Under the pieces are notes generated by a model. That model was not told the origin of the DNA. It saw only the letters and a program-made list of their open reading frames with translations, and ran no database searches. Below are positions 11,051 to 20,439 of a stretch of DNA of 39,904 nt, in pieces. Positions within the stretch are counted from its first letter, which is position 1; the number at the start of each line of letters is the position of its first letter. The stretch spans positions 1 to 39,904 of the forward strand of contig CALWTQ010000032.1 in NCBI GenBank assembly GCA_944384505.1, read 5' to 3'. This DNA is from an uncultured Mediterraneibacter sp. Lineage in GTDB: Bacteria > Bacillota > Clostridia > Lachnospirales > Lachnospiraceae. Position numbers and translations under genes: made by a program.

Positions 11051-11845
11051 CTATTTCCTTACATATTTGTTATAGTACTGCAGACTGATTATACTGGCAA
11101 TAAGATTCATATCCAGAGGATGCCCCGCGAAGTCACCCTTTTCCAGAGGCGTCAGGAGGATCCGGCTTACATAGGGAGATGCCCCGGTACTTTGATTCCC
11201 GGTTACAATATATATCTTGGGCCTGTGAGCTTTCTCCCAGCCGATTGCCTCGGTCTGCAGTTCTTTCAGATAGTTCCCTGAAAGGGAAAAGATTATGATC
11301 ACATCATTTTCATCCGCCTCTTTAATATATTTTATCTGTTTCGGTATTCCGGATCGAATGTTAATGATCTTCCTGCAGCGGAACAGATCGCTCTGCAATG
11401 CTCTCGCGGTATTTTCCATATGCATTGCCCCGAAAGCCCCGGCTCTTTTGTACAGATGGATATCATCAACCAGCTCATCTATGGTCTTATAGTCCAGATG
11501 CTTCTTTAAGATCCTGACATTTTCGATCACGGAATCAAGATAAATCTCAGGAAGTGTTCCCGCGCCTTTAGAAAACTGTCTGAATTCGTACTCAGGCCGC
11601 GATATTAAGTCGTTATTATATATTTTCATTTTCAGTTCGAAGAAATTTTTTAAACCGGCTTTCCGGCAGAATCTGCTGATCGTGGCAACAGATACATTAC
11701 ACTTTTCCGAAAACTCTTTGATGGAATAGGACTTAATATCATCCATGTTTTCAAGCAGGTATTTGGCTATTGTATAATCAGGCGAATTCAGTTCTTCTTC
11801 GTTTATAAATGAATATAGCATCACTCCAAGTCCGTACCGTTCCAT
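11051..11845 (-). CDS. RpiR family transcriptional regulator
   Basis: Sugar-phosphate-responsive DNA-binding protein of 264 residues. The N-terminal helix-turn-helix domain includes IKEFSEKCNVSVATISRFC (about 41-59). The C-terminal SIS domain (about 120-255), which binds phosphosugars in this family, includes NDVIIIFSLSGNYLKE. The ATG at 11845 has AGGAGG upstream and a near-consensus promoter. Placed just upstream of bglF-bglA on the same strand and separated by a terminator, it is the likely regulator of the beta-glucoside genes. Whether it represses or activates cannot be read from the sequence. Confidence 0.92.
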   Translation of the reverse strand: MERYGLGVMLYSFINEEELNSPDYTIAKYLLENMDDIKSYSIKEFSEKCNVSVATISRFCRKAGLKNFFELKMKIYNNDLISRPEYEFRQFSKGAGTLPEIYLDSVIENVRILKKHLDYKTIDELVDDIHLYKRAGAFGAMHMENTARALQSDLFRCRKIINIRSGIPKQIKYIKEADENDVIIIFSLSGNYLKELQTEAIGWEKAHRPKIYIVTGNQSTGASPYVSRILLTPLEKGDFAGHPLDMNLIASIISLQYYNKYVRK

Positions 11846-11872
11846 ATCTGTCCCTGTCCTCCTTCCATATAA

Positions 11873-11901
11873 ATTTTATGGCATGCAGGCTTATTTGTAA
11901 A
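11873..11901 (-). promoter_or_regulatory. Promoter of the RpiR regulator gene
   Basis: Minus strand: -35 TTTACA (11901-11896), 17-bp spacer, -10 TAAAAT (11878-11873). It lies back to back with the promoter proposed for the M14 operon, only about 10 bp apart. Confidence 0.65.
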
Positions 11902-11911
11902 GCACTATAGC

Positions 11912-11941
11912 TTGCAAAGACACCACATTAGATGGTAAAAT
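11912..11941 (+). promoter_or_regulatory. Promoter of the M14 peptidase operon
   Basis: Plus strand: -35 TTGCAA (11912-11917), 18-bp spacer, -10 TAAAAT (11936-11941), about 60 nt ahead of the start codon. The match is fair rather than strong. Confidence 0.5.
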
Positions 11942-12003
11942 AGTAAAGATTATACGCTGGTGATGAATGTTTATTCAGCGGTGAAAGGTGAGAGAGTGGA
12001 AAG

Positions 12004-15000
12004 ATGACAGGAAAAGAAGCAGTGCGCCAGGCGTTTCGAATGGGATTTTATACGGAGGCGGCTGTATTCCCGGTTTTTGTGCCGGGAGAGGAGCATGGCA
12101 CCGTTAGAGAAGTGAATACAGAGAAGCGCAGGGCAGCAGAGCGGCCCCATGATCAGGCGGGGATTCCGGATGATTATCTGGCCGCGTCTGACGCCGCAGG
12201 CTGTCTTCCCAAGGAGCGGGGAAGGGAACTGCGGGGGCTGGAGGCTCTGTTTGCGCCGGGGCTTTTCCTGAAGGACAGAGACTGTGACGGTCTGGCGGAC
12301 GAGCTGGATCTTGTGATCTGCATTCCGGAGCGGGCGGATAGCTTTGTACTCGCAGCAGCCTGCAATCTTGCGTTCCGGTTCGGGATGGAGACAACGGCTT
12401 ATACGGGAAGCCTGGTAAGATATGTTGAGGAAGGAATTCCGAAGGAGAATAACACCCTTGTATTTGAAGCGGGTGAGGACTGCGGGATCTTTTTCGAACA
12501 GGCTGCGCCTGCCGGACCGGAAGCTTATAAAGCGGTTTATAGAGTGCGGATTACGGGGCAGGGAGAGGCGCTGACTGATTTTGTGTCTGGCCTGTGCGGA
12601 AAGTTTCCTCTGCAGCCGGAGGGCAGGGACTGGGAAACTGTCTTAAGTGAGATACAGGGCGCATTCCGGCTGGAGAATGAGGATGGGGAACTGCTTTTCT
12701 GCGCTCTGGGCTCAGAAGGAGCGGAGGGTGTGGACGCGTATGTTTCGCCCCATCTTGCAGGAAGAACCCGGGAGCTGGAGGAGAAGTTCCCTCAGATCAG
12801 CTTTTATAACTATAAAGCAGGAAAGAAAGTTTACGAGAAAAGTTACACTTTCCCCTGGGAGAAGGAAGTGCTTGAGCAGATTCTGGAAGAGAAGGTATAT
12901 CCCCGACTGCGTCCGGGAGATGTATTGTCAGTGGAAGCGGCTCTGAGTGAGGAGAAGTCCGTGCGGGACGATGTAAGAAGCGGGATTATGGCAAGAGCCA
13001 GGACAGAGGGAGCCAGTGTGGATCACTGCCGTGTGCTCTGCGCGTACAAGCAGGGATACTCCTGGATCCGGGAGGAGGTTCTCCCTTCCCTTGCAGAGAA
13101 AGAGCCGGCCAGGGTGGAGATTTCTTTTACTCCGTTTCTGCCGGAAGGTGCGCAGGAGACGGACGAGGAGAACGGAGCCCTGCCCTCCTATAACAACATT
13201 GGGGCAGGAGATCCGGAAGCCTGGTATGATCTTGCCATCCGTCCTCTCCAGGAACTCTATCCGATCCGGGATGAGATTGAGCGGGCCCTTGGGATCGCGA
13301 GAGACGCGGTGACATTTACCCGCGAGGACAAGACAGAGGGGTCCAGAATGGAGGACTCCCAGGCGGAGGACTCCCGGACGGAGAGTCCCCCGGGCGGCCA
13401 TGGGGAGGAGGTTTCCTTCCGGTTCTGTGCATGGGATGAGCACGGTCATGAGATTTTCAGCGAAACATATGAGACGTCATATGGAGAGCGCCCCTTCCTC
13501 GACGCCTTCCCGGAGATGGGAAAGGTACATCCGTTTACAGGATATGTGCGCGCCTGGATCAACGGGGAATGTGTGCTGAGCAAGAGAGTCCGTACGGACT
13601 TGGAAGAAATCTGGGATGCGTTTCAGACAGAGGTTCTGCCCGCGTGCACAGACTACCTGGAATCAAAACATCCGGAAGGAATCTGCGCGAAAGATCAGCC
13701 GCTGTTTTCAAAGCTTCTGCTGGATGTAGAGGCGAGCGAGCCGGATGAGAGACTGGGATCAAGGGAGGATTTGTTTTCCTCTCTGGACGCGCTCCATGAA
13801 GATCTGTATTTTGTGGGATCAGATTATTTTAAAAACTACGGTCTTAAGAAAACAGGAGAGCTTCTGGACGCGCCCGGGCTTATTCTCCCGGTCATTAAAA
13901 AGCGGGAGGGACAGCCGAAGTTCCGTGCAGTTCTCTATGACAGAGTTTCAGACGGACTATGCGTGAAGATTAAAGACAAGACGTTGAGAGCGGACGGGCA
14001 GGAAAGAGAGACGTCTTTGTTTATGAAGTCTGTGGAAGAAAGGAACGGCAGAACAGTCGTGACCCTGAAAACGGACGCGCCGAAAGAGTGGGTACATATG
14101 CTCTGCAGTCTGATTTCAGATGGACTTTCAGAGACGTGCAGGCATCTGTCAGGCGTGGATCTGCTCCGGTTCGAGGCAGGCGGCAGCCAGGAAGGAGACA
14201 GTGCGGCAGAGGACGAGGTGTTTGAAGCAGAGATTCCGCGCTGGGAAGAAGAAAAGAAGGATCTTAAGATCACTGACATAGACCTGATGGAGAACCGACT
14301 GATCGGCTATGACGAGTATATGGACATCGTCCGGAAGCTGACGCGGGTGCCGGGAATCTCGGTTTACCGCACAGCCCTCTCTTATGAAGGGAGAGAGGTG
14401 TATGCGATAGAACTGCTTCCGCAGCAAGAGGGATATGTATCAAGGACGAAGAGACTGACCATGCATCCGTCCATGATTATAAACGCCAGACATCACGCGA
14501 ACGAGGTGTCCTCGACGAACGCTCTTTTGATCCTTTTGAAGAAGATCCTCACAGAGAAGAAGTATGAGGACCTCTCGGAGAAATTGAACTTGATTCTGGT
14601 GCCCATGGAAAATGTGGACGGCACTGCTATCCATTATGAGCTTCAGAAGGAGAACCCGTACTGGAAGCTCCATGTGGCCAGGTTCAACGCGGTGGGAAAG
14701 GAATTCTACAACGAATATTTCCACGACGATACGATCCATACGGAAGCACACTGCTTTACGAAGCTTTGGAAAAAGGCGCTTCCCGACATTGTGGTGGATG
14801 ACCATGGCGTTCCGACTCATGAGTGGGAACAGCAGTTTTCAGGATATACTTCGCCGTCCTATAAAGGGTTCTGGCTGCCAAGATCCCTCCTTTACGGCTA
14901 CTTCTGGTATGTGTCCGATGAGAAGTACAGGAGCAATTATACGGTCAACAAGGCGTTGGAGGAGGTTGTGGCGGACGCGGTAGGAGAGCATCCTGAGATC

Positions 15001-15378
15001 GTCCGGTGGAACCGGGAGTGGGCGGATCAGTTTGAGACTTACGCCCACGCATGGATGCCGGGACTGTTTCCGGCAGATTATTATAAAGGGATGATCAATT
15101 ACTGGATTCCCTTTGAGAGTGATCCCGCCCACAGATATCCGTCGATCCGTTTTCCGTGGATTACGACGGTGGCGTACACAAGTGAGGTGGCAGATGAGAC
15201 TGCACAGGGAGAGTATTTAAATCTGTGCGCCAGAACCCATGTGGTTCATGACGAAGCAGCAATTCGGATGATGACAGATCAGTGTATCTGCGTGATGGAG
15301 GATACGTACCGGGAAGACGGGGATACCATGACACTGAAGCTGATCCGGAAACGCCCGGTTGTGATAGAAAAAAAGTAA
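12004..15378 (+). CDS. Large M14 family zinc metallopeptidase
   Basis: Zinc carboxypeptidase-family protein, unusually large at 1124 residues. The M14 catalytic domain lies near the C terminus: zinc ligands H831 and E834 in ARHHANEVSS and a third ligand H934 in VVDDHG. The roughly 800 residues before it have no obvious known enzyme motif; around residue 95 there is a DRDCDGLADELD stretch that looks like a calcium-binding DxDxDG repeat, and around 440-465 a low-complexity linker built from repeated GAGGACTCCC units. There is no signal peptide or TM segment, so it should act in the cytoplasm. It is followed by the DUF969/DUF979 pair and pyroglutamyl peptidase, suggesting a joint role in breaking down imported or modified peptides. 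Exact specificity cannot be told. Confidence 0.85.
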   Translation: MTGKEAVRQAFRMGFYTEAAVFPVFVPGEEHGTVREVNTEKRRAAERPHDQAGIPDDYLAASDAAGCLPKERGRELRGLEALFAPGLFLKDRDCDGLADELDLVICIPERADSFVLAAACNLAFRFGMETTAYTGSLVRYVEEGIPKENNTLVFEAGEDCGIFFEQAAPAGPEAYKAVYRVRITGQGEALTDFVSGLCGKFPLQPEGRDWETVLSEIQGAFRLENEDGELLFCALGSEGAEGVDAYVSPHLAGRTRELEEKFPQISFYNYKAGKKVYEKSYTFPWEKEVLEQILEEKVYPRLRPGDVLSVEAALSEEKSVRDDVRSGIMARARTEGASVDHCRVLCAYKQGYSWIREEVLPSLAEKEPARVEISFTPFLPEGAQETDEENGALPSYNNIGAGDPEAWYDLAIRPLQELYPIRDEIERALGIARDAVTFTREDKTEGSRMEDSQAEDSRTESPPGGHGEEVSFRFCAWDEHGHEIFSETYETSYGERPFLDAFPEMGKVHPFTGYVRAWINGECVLSKRVRTDLEEIWDAFQTEVLPACTDYLESKHPEGICAKDQPLFSKLLLDVEASEPDERLGSREDLFSSLDALHEDLYFVGSDYFKNYGLKKTGELLDAPGLILPVIKKREGQPKFRAVLYDRVSDGLCVKIKDKTLRADGQERETSLFMKSVEERNGRTVVTLKTDAPKEWVHMLCSLISDGLSETCRHLSGVDLLRFEAGGSQEGDSAAEDEVFEAEIPRWEEEKKDLKITDIDLMENRLIGYDEYMDIVRKLTRVPGISVYRTALSYEGREVYAIELLPQQEGYVSRTKRLTMHPSMIINARHHANEVSSTNALLILLKKILTEKKYEDLSEKLNLILVPMENVDGTAIHYELQKENPYWKLHVARFNAVGKEFYNEYFHDDTIHTEAHCFTKLWKKALPDIVVDDHGVPTHEWEQQFSGYTSPSYKGFWLPRSLLYGYFWYVSDEKYRSNYTVNKALEEVVADAVGEHPEIVRWNREWADQFETYAHAWMPGLFPADYYKGMINYWIPFESDPAHRYPSIRFPWITTVAYTSEVADETAQGEYLNLCARTHVVHDEAAIRMMTDQCICVMEDTYREDGDTMTLKLIRKRPVVIEKK

Positions 15379-15403
15379 TTCTAAAAGAAATGGAGGAAGA
15401 AAA

Positions 15404-16093
15404 ATGGAGTATTTGAAACTGATCGGTATTCTCATCGTAATCGTGGGATTTGCGCTGAAGAAAGATTCTATCCTGATCATCATGTGCGCCGCGATTGTGA
15501 CGGCGCTGGTCGGAGGGCTTGGAATTGAGGGGCTTTTATCTACCCTGGGACAGTCCTTTGTGGACAACCGGAGCATGGCGATCTTTATTATCGTAATGCT
15601 TGTGACAGGAACATTGGAGAGAAACGGATTAAAGCAGGCGGCTGCGGACCTGATCCGGAAAGTAAAAGGAGCGTCCGCAGGACTGGTGATCGGTCTGTAC
15701 GGCGTGATGCGTATGATCTTCGCGGCGTTTAATGTAAGCTTTGGCGGCGTGGCAGGCTTTGTACGTCCGATCATTATGCCAATGGCGACCGGAGCGATTG
15801 AGGCTTCCGGCAAAGAGCCGAATGAGGATCATGTAGAAGAGCTCAAAGGAATGGCGTCCGGTATGGAGAACATTACATGGTTCTTCGGACAGGTACTGTT
15901 CGTTGGCGGTTCAGGCGCGCTTCTTGTGCAGTCTACATTGAAACCGCTTGGGTATGAGGTAGAGCTTCTCGATCTGGCAAAAGTAGAGATCCCTATTGGT
16001 ATTATCGCGCTGATTGTGGGCATTGTATATTATTATCTAAAGGATAAGAAACTGACGAAGAAATATTACGGTACTGAGGGAGGAAAGAAATAA
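15404..16093 (+). CDS. DUF969 family membrane protein
   Basis: Integral membrane protein of 229 residues with about six hydrophobic segments and the family's conserved FNVSFGGVAGFVRP region (about 106-119). DUF969 and DUF979 proteins are nearly always encoded together and beside pcp; they are presumed to form a two-part permease, with pyroglutamate or pyroglutamyl peptides as a plausible but unproven cargo. TGGAGG precedes the ATG, and the stop overlaps the next start by one base (TAATG), implying coupled translation. Confidence 0.88.
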   Translation: MEYLKLIGILIVIVGFALKKDSILIIMCAAIVTALVGGLGIEGLLSTLGQSFVDNRSMAIFIIVMLVTGTLERNGLKQAAADLIRKVKGASAGLVIGLYGVMRMIFAAFNVSFGGVAGFVRPIIMPMATGAIEASGKEPNEDHVEELKGMASGMENITWFFGQVLFVGGSGALLVQSTLKPLGYEVELLDLAKVEIPIGIIALIVGIVYYYLKDKKLTKKYYGTEGGKK

Positions 16094-17037
16094 TGGCATT
16101 TTTTACAGACCCTTCCATTACGATAGGGACAAAGCTTCTTGAAGTGATCTATATCTTCATGGGACTTATGGCAATTTATACAGGCGTGAAAAACCTGCGG
16201 GACAAGGAGAATAAATCTCCTGTCGGAACCTGCGTCTTCTGGTGCGCGCTGGGAATCGTGATCGCGTTCGGGCGCTGGATTCCGGCCGTGGGCAATGGTA
16301 TCTTGATTGTGATCATGGTAGTTCCCGCGATCCTGCAGAAGGTGAAAGTAGGTCATGTTTCCGCTCCTACGGAGAAGGAAGTGGACACGAACTATAAAAA
16401 GATCGGCATGAAGATCTTCCTGCCGGCGCTTATGATCGGTATCTGCGCGATTGTCTGCGCGCTTATCCCGGTGATCGGAGCGCTGACCGGATGCGGCATC
16501 GGCGTAATCCTGGCTGCTGTGATCCTGATGATCTACTCCCGGGACAACAAGCCGGTTGTATTCTTAAATGATTCAGAGAGACTGCTCTCCACAGTGGGAC
16601 CTTTAAGTATGCTTCCTATGCTTCTGGCGAGCCTTGGAGCGATCTTTACGGCGGCAGGCGTAGGCGATGTAATTGCGGGAATCGTCGGAAATGTGATCCC
16701 GGAGGGCAATGTGAATGTGGGCATTATCGTATTTGCACTTGGAATGATGCTTTTCACCATGATTATGGGAAATGCGTTCGCGGCGATTACAGTGATGACC
16801 GTTGGAATCGGAGCTCCGTTTGTGCTGGCGTACGGCGCGGATCCGGTGGTTATCGGGATGGTAGCTTTAACCTGCGGTTACTGTGGAACGCTTTGCACTC
16901 CTATGGCGGCAAACTTCAATATCGTGCCGGTGGCCATGCTTGACATGAAGAACAGAATGGGCGTGATTAAAAACCAGGTGATCCCTGCCCTGATTCTGAT
17001 CGTGGTACAGATTGTTTATATGATAATGTTTAAATAA
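16093..17037 (+). CDS. DUF979 family membrane protein
   Basis: Partner of the DUF969 protein, 314 residues, with about eight to nine hydrophobic segments and conserved glycine-rich loops such as [17 protein letters not shown] and [18 protein letters not shown]. The layout of paired re-entrant, Gly/Asn-rich loops recalls ion-coupled carboxylate transporters, which supports a permease role; this is inference. The start codon overlaps the previous stop. A terminator-like hairpin in the leader of pcp lies directly downstream. Confidence 0.88.
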   Translation: MAFFTDPSITIGTKLLEVIYIFMGLMAIYTGVKNLRDKENKSPVGTCVFWCALGIVIAFGRWIPAVGNGILIVIMVVPAILQKVKVGHVSAPTEKEVDTNYKKIGMKIFLPALMIGICAIVCALIPVIGALTGCGIGVILAAVILMIYSRDNKPVVFLNDSERLLSTVGPLSMLPMLLASLGAIFTAAGVGDVIAGIVGNVIPEGNVNVGIIVFALGMMLFTMIMGNAFAAITVMTVGIGAPFVLAYGADPVVIGMVALTCGYCGTLCTPMAANFNIVPVAMLDMKNRMGVIKNQVIPALILIVVQIVYMIMFK

Positions 17038-17040
17038 ATC

Positions 17041-17112
17041 AGCAGCGCAGCCGCGGCAGGCACGCTGGTATACCAGTGCGGTTTTTAAAACAGCGCGGGC
17101 TGAACCGCTGCT
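17041..17112 (+). promoter_or_regulatory. Structured pcp leader with internal terminator-like hairpin
   Basis: Inner hairpin: GCAC (17060-17063) plus TGG pairs with CCA plus GTGC (17076-17079), followed by GGTTTTT (17080-17086), resembling an intrinsic terminator. Outer stem: AGCAGCG and CAGCC (17041-17052) pair with GGCTG and CGCTGCT (17098-17112), ending shortly before the ribosome binding site of pcp. The arrangement could attenuate pcp relative to the membrane genes. Confidence 0.45.
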
Positions 17113-17132
17113 TTGTGAAAGGAGAAACGAGC

Positions 17133-17777
17133 ATGAAAATATTGGTGACTGGGTTTGATCCCTTTGGAGGCGAAAGCGTCAATCCGGCGTTTGAGGCAGT
17201 GAAGCTCCTTCCGGATGAGATCGCCGGCGCAGAGATTGTGAAACTGGAGATTCCTACAGTATTTACCAAAAGTGCGGAAGTTGTAGAAAGAGCGATTGAA
17301 AAGGAACGGCCGGATATTGTCTTAAGCATCGGGCAGGCCGGAGGACGGTCCTGTATGACTGTGGAGAAGGTTGCCATTAATCTTGCGGAGGCCAGGATAC
17401 CTGACAATGACGGAGAGCAGCCCATCGGGCAGGCGTTACGAGAGGACGGGGACACCGCATACTTTGCCACAGTGCCGGTAAAAGCCATGGTGGCTAATAT
17501 GAGGAAGCATGGGATTCCGGCACATGTTTCCTACACGGCGGGTACCTTTGTGTGCAACAGCATAATGTACCATGTGCTTTATCTCCTGGACCGGAAGTTC
17601 CCGGGAGTCAAGGGAGGATTTATCCATGTTCCCTATGAAAGTACTCAGGTGGTGGATAAGCCCAACGGAACGCCGTTTATGCCGATTGATCAGATCGCCA
17701 AAGCGCTGGAATATGCCATTGAGGCGGCGGTTTCGCAGGATGTGGATGTGAATCTTTCAGCGGGGGAAACCCACTGA
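17133..17777 (+). CDS. pcp: Pyroglutamyl-peptidase I
   Basis: Cytoplasmic cysteine peptidase that removes N-terminal pyroglutamate from peptides. With the start at 17133 (AAAGGAG 8 nt upstream) it has 214 residues, the usual length, and opens [13 protein letters not shown], the family's N terminus. The catalytic triad is visible as E79 ([10 protein letters not shown]), C141 ([12 protein letters not shown]) and H165 (GGFIHVPY). In-frame sequence upstream of 17133 is open to 17076 but falls within the leader hairpins and lacks a ribosome binding site. Last gene of the M14-DUF969-DUF979 operon. No strong terminator follows. Confidence 0.96.
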   Translation: MKILVTGFDPFGGESVNPAFEAVKLLPDEIAGAEIVKLEIPTVFTKSAEVVERAIEKERPDIVLSIGQAGGRSCMTVEKVAINLAEARIPDNDGEQPIGQALREDGDTAYFATVPVKAMVANMRKHGIPAHVSYTAGTFVCNSIMYHVLYLLDRKFPGVKGGFIHVPYESTQVVDKPNGTPFMPIDQIAKALEYAIEAAVSQDVDVNLSAGETH

Positions 17778-18018
17778 GCCAAATCCTTAACTGAGACTCA
17801 GGAAGAGCCATGAGTCAAATCAAGAGTTCCTCAGGCGGAACTCTCGCGCCGTGCGCGGCCGCTATAGCGGCAAAAACAGCGGAGTCAGCCGCAGGTTTCT
17901 TATATCAGGGCAAAGCAGCCATGAACGTTAAGAATCTGCGGCTGTTCCAGCGCTGGGAAATGATCGCTGGAAAATGATGTGAAAAAGCGACTGGCACATG
18001 CAAAGGAGGAAGTGTGAG

Positions 18019-19596
18019 ATGGAAGGGAAGAAACTGATAGAATTCCGGAATATTGTGAAAAGCTTTGACGGTCAGATTGTACTCAAGGGAGTCAATCTTG
18101 ATATCTATGAAAATGAGTTCGTCACTCTGCTGGGACCCAGCGGGTGCGGAAAAACAACGCTTCTGAGGATCCTGGGAGGATTCCTGGACGCAGATGAAGG
18201 AAGCGTGATATTCGACGGGGAGGAGATCAGTAAGAAGCCGCCTTACGAGAGAGAATTAAATACTGTGTTCCAGAAATATGCTCTTTTCCCCCATCTGAGT
18301 GTGTATGAAAATATCGCGTTTGGCTTAAAGATTAAGAAGATGAGCAAAGACATTATCGATCAGAAGGTTATGAAGATGCTAAAACTCATCGGTCTGGAAG
18401 GGTTTGAGGATAAGAATACAACACTTTTATCAGGCGGCCAGCAGCAGAGAGTGGCCATTGCACGGGCCCTTGTCAATGAGCCGAAGGTGCTTCTTCTGGA
18501 CGAGCCGCTTGCGGCACTGGATTTAAAGCTGCGCAAGGAGATGCAGTATGAGCTGAAACGGATCCAGCAGGAGGTGGGGATCACGTTTATCTTCGTTACC
18601 CACGATCAGGAGGAGGCGCTGACCATGTCGGATAAGATCGTGGTTATGAAAAACGGTGAGATCCAGCAGGTGGGGACTCCCCAGGACATCTACAATGAGC
18701 CGGCCAACCGATATGTGGCGAACTTCATCGGGGAGAGCAATATCATCCCGGGGATTATGCTGGAAGACTACAAAGTGCGGTTTGACGATCTTACTTTTGA
18801 CTGCGTGGATTACGGATTTAAAGAAAATGAGCCCGTGGACGTGGTGATACGGCCGGAGGACATTGACATTGTGGATGTGAAGGACGGGAAACTGACAGGC
18901 GAAGTCTTAAGCGTTCTCTTTAAAGGCGTGCACTATGAGATCATGGTGGAGACTGTACCTGGCACAAGCGTCACGGTCAATATGCGCGTCATCCGCAACC
19001 AGGATGTATCCAGTGCGGACGGAAAAGAGATGATCAGCGCAAGCGATTTCTTCGTGGATATCGATGATGTGGAAGCGCTGAATGACAAGGAGATTATCGC
19101 GCTGTCCAACGCTCAGGCGTGGGATCCGGAAAGTGACGAGTTCATCTCTATTGCAAAAGTAGAGTATGACCTGGCGAAGGAGGAGGGCACATACCCTGTC
19201 GTATTCTCCACAGCAAACGGGACGACAGTAAAGAGGGATATCCATGTGGTGGACCAGCCCTTTGTGAAAAATGAGAAGGCGAACGAGGGCGTTATGGCAT
19301 TTAACTTCTTTAAGACGGTGGACGAGATCACGGAATCCCAGGCGCTTGACACAGATTTAAAGACATGGGCCGGAGCCCAGGGGTGGAAGTTAAGTGATGA
19401 GAACGAGAGTATTGATTTAAGTGTGGACTATGACTTCGAACCGGAAGATGTGAAAGAAGGTGTGTATAAGATTACTTTCTCCACAACAGGGCGGGAGTTT
19501 AAGATCCACACAACAGATTACACGGAGGCGGGCAAAGAGGTGGGCCTTACCTTTTTCCCGGAGGATATTCATGTTATGTCCAGGGAGGTATTTTAG
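18019..19596 (+). CDS. potA: Spermidine/putrescine ABC transporter ATPase with inserted Ig-like repeats
   Basis: ATPase of the polyamine importer. The first part is ordinary PotA: Walker [10 protein letters not shown] (from about 39), signature LSGGQQQR (from about 137), Walker [12 protein letters not shown] (about 158-168), then the TOBE region ([11 protein letters not shown] about 274). With 525 residues it is about 150 longer than usual. The extra stretch, about 340-490, splits the TOBE region, whose last strand ([13 protein letters not shown]) returns at the end. The insert holds two similar units, with [10 protein letters not shown] and [10 protein letters not shown] as matching strands, resembling Ig-like repeats of surface proteins. 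The start at 18019 is chosen because AGGAGG (18002-18007) lies inside the longer in-frame extension to 17998. The gap 17778-18018 has small palindromes (CCAGCGCTGG at 17947) and no clear promoter. Confidence 0.93.
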   Translation: MEGKKLIEFRNIVKSFDGQIVLKGVNLDIYENEFVTLLGPSGCGKTTLLRILGGFLDADEGSVIFDGEEISKKPPYERELNTVFQKYALFPHLSVYENIAFGLKIKKMSKDIIDQKVMKMLKLIGLEGFEDKNTTLLSGGQQQRVAIARALVNEPKVLLLDEPLAALDLKLRKEMQYELKRIQQEVGITFIFVTHDQEEALTMSDKIVVMKNGEIQQVGTPQDIYNEPANRYVANFIGESNIIPGIMLEDYKVRFDDLTFDCVDYGFKENEPVDVVIRPEDIDIVDVKDGKLTGEVLSVLFKGVHYEIMVETVPGTSVTVNMRVIRNQDVSSADGKEMISASDFFVDIDDVEALNDKEIIALSNAQAWDPESDEFISIAKVEYDLAKEEGTYPVVFSTANGTTVKRDIHVVDQPFVKNEKANEGVMAFNFFKTVDEITESQALDTDLKTWAGAQGWKLSDENESIDLSVDYDFEPEDVKEGVYKITFSTTGREFKIHTTDYTEAGKEVGLTFFPEDIHVMSREVF

Positions 19597-20439
19597 ATGA
19601 AGCGGTTTTCTAGGCTGGCGCTGCCTTATATTGTGTGGGCTGCGCTGATGCTGGTGCTTCCTATGGCCCTGATCGCTCTTTATTCGGTCATGGAGCAGGG
19701 AAACAGCATCATTTCCTTTTCTTTTACACTGGATCACTATATCAAGTTTTTCACGGATCCGGATTTCCTGCTGATCCTGTGGAGATCCATCGCCATTGCG
19801 GTGAAGACGACTATTATCTGCCTGATCCTGGGATACCCGGCGGCTTATGTGATCTCAAAAAGCAGTGAAAAAGCGCAGAACATCCTGATTCTGTGCATTA
19901 CCCTTCCCATGTGGATCAACATGCTCGTCCGCACTTACGCCTGGATCGGGCTTTTGAGCGAAGGAGGTCTCATTCAGCGTATCTTAAGCCTTTTCGGCCT
20001 CGGAGATATGGAGCTCCTTTATACGGAGGGGGCTGTGCTGCTCGGCATGGTTTACAATTTCCTGCCCTTTATGATCCTGCAGGTGCATACGTCTCTGACA
20101 AAGATGGATCACTCCCTTTTAGAGGCCAGCGCGGATCTTGGAGCCAATCCGGTGCAGACTTTCCGCAGAGTGACCCTGCCGCTGTCTCTCCCGGGAGTGA
20201 TCAATGGGATCACGCTTGTTTTCCTTCCGGCGGTGAGTTCCTTTTTCATCCCCAAGCTCTTGGGCGGCGGACAATATTTCCTCATCGGAAATATGATCGA
20301 AAACCAGTTTATCACAGTCGGCGAGTGGAATTTTGGAAGTGCTATTTCTATGATTATCGCCGTGATTATGATGCTGCTGATGATGGCGGTGCGCAGGATT
20401 GAGATCCGCAACCAGGGCGGAAAGGGGGCGGAAGCATGA
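19597..20439 (+). CDS. potB: Spermidine/putrescine ABC transporter permease
   Basis: First membrane subunit of the polyamine importer, 280 residues with six predicted TM segments. The EAA loop that docks onto the ATPase is seen in LLEASADLGANPVQTFRRVTLPLSLPG. The start codon follows directly on the potA stop with no spacer and GGGAGG upstream, and the end overlaps potCD by four bases (ATGA). Homology to PotB/PotH type permeases is clear; the subunit set potA-potB-potCD is complete. Confidence 0.94.
   Translation: MKRFSRLALPYIVWAALMLVLPMALIALYSVMEQGNSIISFSFTLDHYIKFFTDPDFLLILWRSIAIAVKTTIICLILGYPAAYVISKSSEKAQNILILCITLPMWINMLVRTYAWIGLLSEGGLIQRILSLFGLGDMELLYTEGAVLLGMVYNFLPFMILQVHTSLTKMDHSLLEASADLGANPVQTFRRVTLPLSLPGVINGITLVFLPAVSSFFIPKLLGGGQYFLIGNMIENQFITVGEWNFGSAISMIIAVIMMLLMMAVRRIEIRNQGGKGAEA

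Noticed and set aside
12928-13449. Long open frame on the strand opposite the M14 gene
   Set aside because: Shadow of a high-GC third-position pattern; the sense protein has clear family features and the antisense one resembles nothing.
17778-18018. Palindromes GCCGCTATAGCGGC and CCAGCGCTGG before potA as operators
   Set aside because: Short, single, not tied to a visible promoter; listed only as possible sites.
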